Below, piece by piece: positions 44,211 through 52,325 of a stretch of 64,000 nt of DNA (the stretch's first letter is position 1; every line of letters starts with the position of its first letter). The DNA lies in assembly GCF_000469505.1 (NCBI RefSeq), contig NZ_KI272824.1, forward strand, positions 104,908-168,907, given 5' to 3'. The DNA comes from Leptotrichia sp. oral taxon 215 str. W9775. Lineage in GTDB: Bacteria; Fusobacteriota; Fusobacteriia; Fusobacteriales; Leptotrichiaceae. The translations under genes and the position numbers were made by a program. A model generated the notes under the pieces. The model did not search any database. It was not told where the DNA came from and worked only from the letters and a program-made list of their open reading frames with translations.

Positions 44211-44308
44211 TAGCATAAAATGTAATGTATAAAAATTAGAAAAATAAACATATGTTAGGAATTATGTTGAAAAAAATCTTAAAAATAATAAGACAAATGC
44301 CTAAAATA

Positions 44309-44317
44309 TGTTATAAT
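44309..44317 (+). promoter_or_regulatory. Extended -10 promoter for the unknown protein gene
   Basis: TGTTATAAT, the same extended -10 as at rnpB, about 15 nt before the AGGAG ribosome site. There is only a poor -35. Confidence 0.45.
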
Positions 44318-44347
44318 AAATATATTTCTAACAGGAGAAAAATTCTG

Positions 44348-45172
44348 ATGAAAAAATTTAAGATAAAAACTAGACCGTCTGAAGAAATTATGATGGCAAT
44401 AAATGGTGAACTTGATGATAAATTGATAAGTGAAAATATGAAAAAAATGCTGGAAGAAGCATATAAAATTTTTACTCATGATTTAAATGGAAAACTGACA
44501 GTATGTACACCTTGCTGCGTAAGTGAAGAAAATGTAGAAAAACTCATAAAGACACCGGTCAGAGAATTATCAAGGGAGTTAATGTGGGAGTATCTGGATG
44601 CTGTAAATCTAGATGAAACAGGACTTGAGATAAAACATTTTCTTCCCAAAATACTTGAGTTTCTAGTAAAACATGCAGAAATAAGGTTGGACACTTCACT
44701 TATTCTTGATAAATGCCACTTTGAGAAGAAAATCTGGAATAATGAGGAACTTGATTTCATGTACAGATTTTCGAAGGAGTTTATGCTTGAAGTGCTTAAA
44801 ACTGAGCCTAAAACAGAAAGAATAGAAAATTTTTCAGTTTATATGACTATGTTTAATCTGGGAGGAATGAAAACAGAGCATCTGTTTGATATTGAAATGT
44901 GGAAAAAAGCAAGTGAAGATATAAATGCGTTGTGGCATTTTGAAGAAATGATGTATTCCTATACTGAAGGTTACACTTACTATTCTTATGCCTTTTCTTC
45001 CAATTCTGAATTTAATGAACAGATGAATTTATGGATGAACAGTAAAGAAATTGCAGAAATATTTTTACCGGTTATTGAAAAATATTATTTTGAGAATCCG
45101 GAGATGGATTATGAGGAACAATGGCGTCTGGATCAGCTTTATTCTGTTCTTGAAAAAAATCTGAAGAAATAA
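44348..45172 (+). CDS. Soluble protein of unknown function
   Basis: A 274-residue, mostly helical cytosolic protein without signal peptide or membrane segment. It contains a CTPCC cluster near residue 57 that might bind a metal, and many aromatic and acidic residues (EEMMYSYTEGYTYYSY). No known family was recognised. The start at 44348 follows AGGAG; the reading frame continues upstream to 44252, but that portion would contain the promoter and lacks a ribosome site. It stands alone between yfcC and the mgtE pair. Confidence 0.7.
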   Translation: MKKFKIKTRPSEEIMMAINGELDDKLISENMKKMLEEAYKIFTHDLNGKLTVCTPCCVSEENVEKLIKTPVRELSRELMWEYLDAVNLDETGLEIKHFLPKILEFLVKHAEIRLDTSLILDKCHFEKKIWNNEELDFMYRFSKEFMLEVLKTEPKTERIENFSVYMTMFNLGGMKTEHLFDIEMWKKASEDINALWHFEEMMYSYTEGYTYYSYAFSSNSEFNEQMNLWMNSKEIAEIFLPVIEKYYFENPEMDYEEQWRLDQLYSVLEKNLKK

Positions 45173-45219
45173 AAAAATAGATAGAATAAATATTTATTTC
45201 AAATAAAATAAGAAAAAAA

Positions 45220-45248
45220 TAGATAAATGCTTTCAAATATAGTATAAT
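45220..45248 (+). promoter_or_regulatory. Promoter for the mgtE pair
   Basis: TAGATA, 17-nt spacer, TATAAT, about 50 nt before the ribosome site. No magnesium-sensing M-box riboswitch was recognised in the leader of about 50 nt. Confidence 0.45.
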
Positions 45249-45305
45249 AACTTTGGGAAAAATAAGCGTATTAAAATAAAAAGATAAGAAGGAAAGGAGA
45301 AGGTA

Positions 45306-46649
45306 ATGAAAGAAAAGATACAGGCTCTAATAAATGAAAAAAAGTTTTCTGAAATCAGAGAAGAATTTAGAAATCTTAACAATGTGGAAATTTCAGATTT
45401 GCTGAACCAATTTGATAAATCGGAATTAATAATAATTTTCAGGTTATTGTCTAAAGATCAGAGTGCAGATGTATTTTCATATCTGGAACCGGAACAGCAG
45501 GAAATTATTATTAATGCCGTGACTGACCGGGAGACTGAAGTTCTTTTTAGAAATCTTTATTTTGATGACATGATTGACATTATAGAAGAAATGCCTTCAA
45601 ATCTGGTAAAGAAAATATTAAAGAATACAAATTCCGAAGACAGATATCTAATAAATCAGTTTTTAAATTATCCTGAAAATTCAGCAGGAAGTATAATGAC
45701 AACTGAGTATGTGGATTTAAAGAAAAATATGAAGGTATCTCAGGCAATTAAAGAAATAAGGGATACTGTTGAAGAAAAAGAAAATATATACACATGTTAT
45801 GTAATAAGTGAAGACAGAAAGCTTGAAGGAGTTGTTTCGCTTAAAGAACTGATTACAAGTGATGATGACGTAACTATTGAAAGTATTATGAACCGTAACT
45901 TTGTAAGTGCCCATGCCAATGATGACCAGGAAGTAGTTGCTGATATAATCAAAAAATATGACTTGATTATTCTACCGGTGGTGGATATTGAAAACAGGCT
46001 TCTTGGGATTATAACAATAGATGATATTATTGATGTAATTGAGCAGGAAGATACAGAAGATTTTCATAGAATGGCAGGGATATCTCCAGTAGAAGAAACT
46101 TACTTGAAGACAAGTGCGTTTACAATGGCGAGACAGAGAATAATGTGGCTTGTAGTTCTTATGATTTCTGCAACCTTTACCGGAAGAATTATAAAAAGTT
46201 ATGAAGATGTACTTCAGTCGGTGGTAGTACTTGCTTCATTTATTCCAATGCTTATGGATACAGGGGGAAATGCCGGAGCACAGTCTTCAACAACAGTAAT
46301 TCGTGCCTTGTCATTAGGAGATGTGGAAATAAAAGATATATTTAAAATATTAAAGAAAGAATTTTTGACTTCCTTTATAGTGGCAGTAGTTCTGGCGGCT
46401 ATTAACTATCTGAGACTTATAACATTAACGAAAACAAGTCTTGATGTCGCACTGGTTGTTTCTGGAACGCTTATACTGGTAGTTATTATTTCTAAAGTAA
46501 TAGGGGCTTTTTTGCCAATTGTTGCCAAAACATTCAAAATGGATCCTGCAATTATGGCGGGGCCATTAATAACAACAATACTGGATGCACTGACACTTTC
46601 GATTTATTTTAAATTTGCCACTATATTCTTAAGCGGTATGATTAAGTAA
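45306..46649 (+). CDS. mgtE: Magnesium transporter MgtE, copy 1
   Basis: Mg2+ channel with an N-terminal superhelical MgtE_N domain (about 1-130), two CBS domains (about 135-255, beginning SAGSIMTTEYVDL) and five transmembrane helices. The pore aspartate sits in DPAIMAGPLITTILDALTLSIYF. Cytosolic Mg2+ bound by the N and CBS domains closes the channel, by family knowledge. At 447 residues it is full length. It is followed after 12 nt by a second copy, with an AAAGGAGGG ribosome site between them. Confidence 0.95.
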   Translation: MKEKIQALINEKKFSEIREEFRNLNNVEISDLLNQFDKSELIIIFRLLSKDQSADVFSYLEPEQQEIIINAVTDRETEVLFRNLYFDDMIDIIEEMPSNLVKKILKNTNSEDRYLINQFLNYPENSAGSIMTTEYVDLKKNMKVSQAIKEIRDTVEEKENIYTCYVISEDRKLEGVVSLKELITSDDDVTIESIMNRNFVSAHANDDQEVVADIIKKYDLIILPVVDIENRLLGIITIDDIIDVIEQEDTEDFHRMAGISPVEETYLKTSAFTMARQRIMWLVVLMISATFTGRIIKSYEDVLQSVVVLASFIPMLMDTGGNAGAQSSTTVIRALSLGDVEIKDIFKILKKEFLTSFIVAVVLAAINYLRLITLTKTSLDVALVVSGTLILVVIISKVIGAFLPIVAKTFKMDPAIMAGPLITTILDALTLSIYFKFATIFLSGMIK

Positions 46650-46661
46650 AGGAGGGAACTG

Positions 46662-48014
46662 ATGGAAGAAATGAGAGAAATAATTGAAGCTCTGGTAAAA
46701 GAAAAAAAATATTTTGAAATAAGAAAACAGTTAAATGAACTGAACGGAGTTGAAATTTCTGAAATAATAAATGATTTTGAGATTCCGGAAGTGGTAATAA
46801 TGATATTCAGACTCCTGAAAAAAGATAAAGCGGCTGTCGTATTTCCGTATTTGGATTCTGAACATCAGGAAATGATAATTTATGCATCAACAGATATTGA
46901 AACAAAAAATATATTTGACGAACTTTATTTTGATGATATAGTAGATATAATTGAAGAGATGCCTGCAGATGTGGTGAAAAAAATACTAAAAAATACTGAT
47001 GCAAAAGATAGACATCTTATAAATCAGCTTCTGAAATATCCTGAATACTCGGCAGGAAGCATAATGACAACAGAGTATGTTGATCTGGAAAAGGGCATGA
47101 AGGTGGCAGAAGCGATAGATTGTATAAGAAAGACAGGTAAGGATAAGGAAAATATATATACCTGCTATGTTACAAATGAAGAAGGAAAGCTTGAAGGGGT
47201 TATTTCCCTTAAGGAATTAATTGGTAAAAAAGATGATACTCTGATAGAAGATGTTATGGAGAGTAGCTTTGCAAGTGTGAATACGAATGACCATCAGGAA
47301 GAAGTAGTAGCAGTATTTAAAAAATATGACCTGATAGTTCTTCCTGTTACTGATAATGAAAATAGAATTCTGGGAATAATAACAGCAGATGATGTAATGC
47401 ACGTAGTGGAACAGGAAGCTACGGAAGATTTCCACAAAATGGCGGGAATTACTGCAACTGTAGAGGAACCTTACCTGAAAACTAATGTATTTACAGTAGC
47501 CAAACAGAGAATAGGATGGCTTGCCGTACTTATGATTTCTGATACAATATCAGGAAATATAATTCAGGGATATGAAAAGGTTTTAGCACAGTCAATTATA
47601 CTTACTGCATTTGTACCGATGCTGATGTCCACCGGAGGAAATGTTGGCTCACAATCATCAACAGTTGTAATACGTTCACTTGCTTTAGGTGAAATATCTC
47701 CAAAGGATGCCTTTAGAGTTTTGAAGAAAGAATTTTCGATTTCGTTAATGGTGGCATTAGTTTTATCACTCCTCAATTTCTTTAGACTGATGTGGTTTGA
47801 AAAAATAGATATTATGATAGCTCTTACAGTATCAGTAACATTAATATTTACAGTAATAGTTTCAAAAATAGTGGGTGCATTGCTTCCACTTGGAGCAAAA
47901 ATTCTGAAAACGGATCCTGCCGTTATGGCAACTCCTTTAATAACAACAATTTCAGATGCTGTGACACTTATTATTTATTTTAAATTTGCAACAATGTTCT
48001 TAAAAATCGGATAA
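46662..48014 (+). CDS. mgtE: Magnesium transporter MgtE, copy 2
   Basis: Close paralogue of the preceding gene, well over half identical by eye along the whole length, 450 residues. Same domain order: MgtE_N, a CBS pair beginning SAGSIMTTEYVDL, and a membrane domain with the pore aspartate in DPAVMATPLITTISDAVTLIIYF. It lies 12 nt behind copy 1, so the two arose by tandem duplication. MgtE works as a homodimer, so a heterodimer of the two is possible. A strong hairpin follows. Confidence 0.95.
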   Translation: MEEMREIIEALVKEKKYFEIRKQLNELNGVEISEIINDFEIPEVVIMIFRLLKKDKAAVVFPYLDSEHQEMIIYASTDIETKNIFDELYFDDIVDIIEEMPADVVKKILKNTDAKDRHLINQLLKYPEYSAGSIMTTEYVDLEKGMKVAEAIDCIRKTGKDKENIYTCYVTNEEGKLEGVISLKELIGKKDDTLIEDVMESSFASVNTNDHQEEVVAVFKKYDLIVLPVTDNENRILGIITADDVMHVVEQEATEDFHKMAGITATVEEPYLKTNVFTVAKQRIGWLAVLMISDTISGNIIQGYEKVLAQSIILTAFVPMLMSTGGNVGSQSSTVVIRSLALGEISPKDAFRVLKKEFSISLMVALVLSLLNFFRLMWFEKIDIMIALTVSVTLIFTVIVSKIVGALLPLGAKILKTDPAVMATPLITTISDAVTLIIYFKFATMFLKIG

Positions 48015-48029
48015 TATAATATATAAAAG

Positions 48030-48108
48030 AACAGCTATAATTATTTAAAAAAATTCAGTTCAACAACAAAAAGAACTGAAGAATAATTTAAATAAAAGCT
48101 GTTTTTTT
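48030..48108. terminator. Bidirectional terminator after the mgtE pair
   Basis: Outer stem AACAGCT/AGCTGTT and inner stem TTCAGTTC/GAACTGAA, with T runs at the right end, between convergent genes. Confidence 0.7.
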
Positions 48109-48111
48109 ATA

Positions 48112-48810
48112 TCACAACAAAAGTCTTTTAGCCCTTTCCCGCAAATTTTCCTTCTTTAATGAAGCAATGCAGACAAGGTCATTTCCACTTTCATAGTGGG
48201 GATTTTTTTTGAGAAAAAACTTCACATGATTATCTCTGAGTTCCTTATTTGAAATATCAGCAATTCCTTCCTTAAGTGAGTCAGTCAATTTATTATATTC
48301 AATAATCCCTTCAATTGGATTATATTCTCCAGGATATTTTGTATGGCCAAAAAAATCCATCAGGGATTTCATTTCAGGTGGTGTATCTTCCTTGAAATTT
48401 GGATAGAATTTTTTAAGAAAGGTAGGTAAAATTTTGTAAGTTTTATGTCCCTTTACAATAAGAAACCAGTAAAAATTCTCATACTGTTCCCCATATGTAA
48501 AGAAAAATTTTGCAAAGACCTGGAACAAGGAAAAACTTCCCCAATTTTCCTTATGAATGACTGTATCTCCGGAAAATACCCCATGTATATCTTTCCCTTC
48601 ATAATTTAATTTCAATATTTTTTGAGTGGAAAATCCCTTTATTTTGTCCTTTTCATCTTTAAGAATTATACAAAAATCCTTATCTAAAAAATCCTTAGTA
48701 AAATTCTTTTTAGTAATATTATTATAAAATTTAGCCATTAAAGAATACATTTCCTTAAGCTGTTTTTCTGAAACCTGATTTATTTTTACAATGCTCCCCT
48801 GTAAGTCCAT
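48112..48810 (-). CDS. GNAT-like acyltransferase, unknown substrate
   Basis: A 232-residue cytosolic protein. The pattern of an N-terminal helix pair (SEKQLKEMYSLMAKFYNN) followed by strands (FCIILKDEKDKIKGFSTQKI, VFSGDTVIHKENWGSFSLFQVFAKFFF) resembles a GNAT acyltransferase fold, but the usual acetyl-CoA loop (Q/RxxGxG/A) is not clear. Basic C-terminus. No substrate or pathway can be given. The gene is alone on the minus strand, convergent with mgtE. A hypothetical protein outside the GNAT family remains possible. Confidence 0.5.
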   Translation of the reverse strand: MDLQGSIVKINQVSEKQLKEMYSLMAKFYNNITKKNFTKDFLDKDFCIILKDEKDKIKGFSTQKILKLNYEGKDIHGVFSGDTVIHKENWGSFSLFQVFAKFFFTYGEQYENFYWFLIVKGHKTYKILPTFLKKFYPNFKEDTPPEMKSLMDFFGHTKYPGEYNPIEGIIEYNKLTDSLKEGIADISNKELRDNHVKFFLKKNPHYESGNDLVCIASLKKENLRERAKRLLL

Positions 48811-48953
48811 AGCGAATCCGCTCCTAAAATTTGGATTATTTTATCAATATGTTTATTTTAAAATTTCCTATATTTAATTATACTGTTTTATAGAATTATT
48901 TACAACTTAAAAATAGAAAATAATATATTATTTCAATTAAAAAAATACTTTGC

Positions 48954-48982
48954 TTAACAAAATATCGAAAAAATGATACTAT
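48954..48982 (+). promoter_or_regulatory. Promoter for the fused NfnAB gene
   Basis: TTAACA, 17-nt spacer, TACTAT with TGA before it. A second -10-like TATAAT lies at 49003-49008. Either could serve. Confidence 0.4.
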
Positions 48983-49025
48983 AAAAAAATAAAAAATTAC
49001 TATATAATGGGGATTGGAGAGATAA

Positions 49026-51380
49026 ATGTCAAAGGCTATGGGAAGAAATTTATTTGAAATTGTAGAAAAAAAATTACTGGCACCAGCTATTTATATGTTT
49101 AGGGTGTATTCACCATGGGTTGCCGAAAATTCAAATCCTGGTCAGTTTATTATACTGAAAACTGATGAAAAAGGGGAGAGAATTCCATTAACAATAGCAG
49201 ATTATGACAGTGAAAACGGGCTTGTTACAGTTGTAATACAAGCAATAGGTCATTCAACTGAAGATGCCTGCAGTTACAATGTTGGAGAAAAGTTCAATGA
49301 TTTTGTAGGTCCTCTTGGACAGGCGTCAGATCTGATTAATCAGACAGATGAAGAACTTAAAGGGAAGAAAATCCTATTTGTAGCAGGAGGATTGGGGGCT
49401 GCACCTGTTTATCCGCAGGTTAAGTATCTTCATTCACGGGGAATAGATGCCGATGTGATAATGGGGGCAAAAACAAAAGAAATGATAATATACGAAGAAG
49501 ATATGAAAAAAGTGGCTAATAATGTCTTTGTTGTGACAGATGATGGAAGCTATGGAAATAAAGGATTTGTAACAGATGAAATGGTACGTCTTATTGAAAA
49601 TGAAGGAAAAAAGTATGATGAAGTAATTGCAATAGGGCCTCTTATCATGATGAAATCAGTTTCAGAGCTTACTAAAAAATATAATATTAAAACAATTGTC
49701 AGTTTAAATCCTATTATGGTTGACGGTACAGGAATGTGCGGAGCATGTAGAATTACAGTTGGAAACAGTGTGAAATTTGCATGTGTAGACGGACCTGAAT
49801 TTGAAGCACATGAAATAGATTTTGATGAAGCATTGAAAAGACAGAAACTGTATAAAACTGTTGAAGGAAAAAAACTTTTAAATATTACAGAATGTGAGCA
49901 GGATAAAAGAGTAGAACTGGGAACAGAAATTTATTGTCTTGGAAAGAGCGGTAATGGAGAAAAAGAAGGAGAAGAAAAGCAGGAGATAGTCCTTGACAGG
50001 AAGAAAAAAGTTCCGGATAGATTACAGCCTGCTGAAGTGAGAATACATAATTTTGAGGAAGTAAGTAAAGGATATACAGAAGAAATGGCAATGGTGGAAG
50101 CAATGAGATGTCTTAACTGCAAAAAGCCCCTTTGCGTGCCGCAATGTCCTGTAAATATCAATATTCCTCAGTTTATAATGCAGGTTAAAAATGGGGAATT
50201 TAAACAAGCTGCAGAAACTATATGGGAAACGAGCTCACTTCCTGCAATTTGTGGGAGAGTCTGTCCACAGGAAAGTCAGTGTGAAGGAAGCTGTATAGTA
50301 GGATTCAAAAATGAGCCTGTTGCAATAGGGAGACTGGAAAGATTTGTTGCTGACTATGCTAGGGAAAAGGGAATTAAAATGGCTCTTCACAATGTTGAGA
50401 AGAAAAATAAAAAAGTTGCTGTCATAGGAAGTGGACCTTCAGGAATAGCATGTGCAGGAGATTTGGCAAAATTAGGTTATGATGTGACAATTTTTGAAGC
50501 ATTGCACGAGGCTGGAGGGGTTCTAGTATACGGTATACCTGAATTCAGGCTTCCAAAAAAAGAAGTTGTTGAACCTGAAATACAGGCTATAAAAGATTTA
50601 GGAGTAAAAATAGAAACAAATGTAATAATTGGAAAAACATTGTCAGTGGATGAACTGGTTGAAAAGCAGGGATACGAAGCGGTTTACATAGCATCAGGTG
50701 CAGGACTTCCTAATTTTATGCATATAAAAGGTGAAGGATCCAATGGAGTATTTTCTGCAAATGAACTTCTGACACGAAATAATCTTATGAAGGCTCACAG
50801 CGATGAATATAAAACGCCTGTAACAGTAGGCAAAAATGCTGTTATAGTTGGAGCAGGAAACGTTGCTATGGATGCGGCGAGAACTGCAATAAGATTAGGT
50901 GCAGAAGTTACAGTAGTTTATAGAAGAACTGAGGATGAAGCTCCGGCAAGGCTGGAAGAAATAGAACATGCCAAGGAAGAAGGAGTTAAGTTTTCATTCC
51001 TGACAAATCCTGTGGAAATTATTCCAGATGAACATGGATGGGTAAAAAAAATAAGATGTATAAGAATGGAGCTGGGAGAACCTGACGAAAAAGGAAGAAG
51101 AAGACCTGTGGAAGTTCCTGATTCAGAATTTGAAATAGAATCAGATACAGTAATTATTTCAATCGGGACATCTCCAAATCCATTGATAAGTCAGGCAATT
51201 CCAGGACTGGAACTAAACAGATGGAAAGGAATTGTAACTGATGAAGAAACAGGAGCTACAAACAAGGAAGGAATCTATGCAGGAGGAGATGCTGTAACTG
51301 GAGCTGCAACAGTGATTCTTGCAATGGGTGCAGGTAAGAAGGCTGCAAAAGCTATTGATGAAATGTTAAGTGGAAAATAG
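49026..51380 (+). CDS. Fused NfnAB: NADH-dependent ferredoxin:NADP+ oxidoreductase
   Basis: Single 784-residue chain that joins the two subunits of the electron-bifurcating transhydrogenase. Residues 1 to about 280 are NfnA-like: an FAD/NAD-binding reductase domain (FVAGGLGAAPVYPQ) and a [2Fe-2S] motif (TGMCGACRITVGNSVKFACVDG). Residues about 325-784 are NfnB/GltD-like: two cubane motifs (CLNCKKPLCVPQCPVN and CGRVCPQESQCEGSC), then FAD and NADP sites (VIGSGPSGIACAGDLAKLG and VIVGAGNVAMDAARTAIRLG). A charged linker of about 35 residues joins them. It is often annotated as a dihydroorotate dehydrogenase/glutamate synthase fusion; neither partner is present here, so the NADPH-supply role is more likely. 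Confidence 0.92.
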   Translation: MSKAMGRNLFEIVEKKLLAPAIYMFRVYSPWVAENSNPGQFIILKTDEKGERIPLTIADYDSENGLVTVVIQAIGHSTEDACSYNVGEKFNDFVGPLGQASDLINQTDEELKGKKILFVAGGLGAAPVYPQVKYLHSRGIDADVIMGAKTKEMIIYEEDMKKVANNVFVVTDDGSYGNKGFVTDEMVRLIENEGKKYDEVIAIGPLIMMKSVSELTKKYNIKTIVSLNPIMVDGTGMCGACRITVGNSVKFACVDGPEFEAHEIDFDEALKRQKLYKTVEGKKLLNITECEQDKRVELGTEIYCLGKSGNGEKEGEEKQEIVLDRKKKVPDRLQPAEVRIHNFEEVSKGYTEEMAMVEAMRCLNCKKPLCVPQCPVNINIPQFIMQVKNGEFKQAAETIWETSSLPAICGRVCPQESQCEGSCIVGFKNEPVAIGRLERFVADYAREKGIKMALHNVEKKNKKVAVIGSGPSGIACAGDLAKLGYDVTIFEALHEAGGVLVYGIPEFRLPKKEVVEPEIQAIKDLGVKIETNVIIGKTLSVDELVEKQGYEAVYIASGAGLPNFMHIKGEGSNGVFSANELLTRNNLMKAHSDEYKTPVTVGKNAVIVGAGNVAMDAARTAIRLGAEVTVVYRRTEDEAPARLEEIEHAKEEGVKFSFLTNPVEIIPDEHGWVKKIRCIRMELGEPDEKGRRRPVEVPDSEFEIESDTVIISIGTSPNPLISQAIPGLELNRWKGIVTDEETGATNKEGIYAGGDAVTGAATVILAMGAGKKAAKAIDEMLSGK

Positions 51381-51413
51381 GATAAAAATAGTAAAAATTA
51401 AATATAATATATG

Positions 51414-51578
51414 AAAAAACTATATTTTTTCATTTACTAAAATCTTACTCATATAAAACAGTCATTTATTAAGGAAAAGTCAAAAACTTGCCTAAAGGCT
51501 CAGACAGATGACTTTTCCTAAATTTATTTCCAGTTTTACATTGTAAAATTTTAAATAATTCACAAAATATAGTTTTTT
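51414..51578. repeat. Palindromic repeat (copy 3) with a nested stem-loop insertion
   Basis: Outer inverted arms AAAAAACTATATTTTT and AAAATATAGTTTTTT enclose the same TTTTACATTGTAAAATTTTAAATAATT core as copy 1. About 85 nt of extra sequence are inserted in it, containing its own stem AGGAAAAGTCA/TGACTTTTCCT (51472-51482 and 51509-51519) and a small GCCT-AA-AGGC hairpin. No gene is present in the 208-nt gap; the element separates convergent nfnAB and gntR genes. Confidence 0.65.
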
Positions 51579-51588
51579 ACATTATTTT

Positions 51589-52296
51589 TTATCTTTTTGC
51601 AACTATTGAAAATGTAAATTTATCCGGACGGTAGGAAATAGTACCATATTCAAAAAGACTTCCATTTGATAGAAATGCATATGTTTCAATAACAACAACC
51701 ATTTCATATTTTTTCAAATCCATATACTTTTTTTCTTCAGGAGTTGCATACCTGAATTTTATTTCCCTTCTCGAATGCGAAATTTTCAGATTAAGTTTAT
51801 TTTCCAGATACTCATAAATAGATTTCTGAGAAATTTCCTTACTTAAGAAAGGAACGATTCTCCTGTCAAAATACGAAACATCATATTCGAGCTTTTCTCC
51901 GTCAAGAGAACGTGTACGGACAACTTTATAAAAATCATTGTCTTTAGTTGCGTGAAAAATATCCATCAGCTTTTTATTATCCTGAATTATATAAAGACTG
52001 ACTAGATTTGTTTTTATATCGAGATTTTCAGCTTTACTCAGTTCCTGTGAAGTCTGAATTGAAGAAAGGGATACATTTTTCAGGTATCCTCTTTCAAGTA
52101 TGAGGGAATTTTTCCCTTTTAATTTTTGAATATATCCTTCAAGTTCCAAAATAGAAAGAGCTTTTCTTATAGTGTCTTTTGAATAGGAGTATTCATTTGC
52201 CAGTTCAGATTCACTGGCTAGAAATTCTCCCGGTTTTAAGGAACCGTCCTTTATTTTATCTTTTATATCGTTGTATACATCTTTGTATTTGCTCAT
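51589..52296 (-). CDS. GntR-family regulator with UTRA domain, paralogue 1
   Basis: A 235-residue HutC/TreR-like repressor: winged-helix DNA-binding domain (residues 1-70, ELANEYSYSKDTIRKALSILELEGYI) and a C-terminal UTRA ligand-binding domain (about 90-230). It is well over half identical by eye to the regulator at 59.7-60.4 kb. Cotranscribed with malQ, 29 nt upstream on the same strand. It is likely to respond to a sugar phosphate and to bind the TTTA-YR-TAAA or CGAAA-type palindromes found near the glucan genes, which is inference. Confidence 0.9.
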   Translation of the reverse strand: MSKYKDVYNDIKDKIKDGSLKPGEFLASESELANEYSYSKDTIRKALSILELEGYIQKLKGKNSLILERGYLKNVSLSSIQTSQELSKAENLDIKTNLVSLYIIQDNKKLMDIFHATKDNDFYKVVRTRSLDGEKLEYDVSYFDRRIVPFLSKEISQKSIYEYLENKLNLKISHSRREIKFRYATPEEKKYMDLKKYEMVVVIETYAFLSNGSLFEYGTISYRPDKFTFSIVAKR

Positions 52297-52325
52297 ATTC
52301 TTCTGTTTCCTTATTTACTTAAAAG

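Noticed and set aside
44252..44347. ATG at 44252 as start of the unknown protein
   Set aside because: The stretch contains the TGTTATAAT promoter and no ribosome site. ATG 44348 with AGGAG is preferred.
45173..45305. M-box magnesium riboswitch before mgtE
   Set aside because: The leader after the likely transcription start is only about 50 nt, too short for the M-box fold.
49026..51380. Dihydroorotate dehydrogenase electron-transfer subunit or glutamate synthase small subunit as function
   Set aside because: Neither pyrD nor gltB is nearby; the fused pair matches NfnA plus NfnB better.
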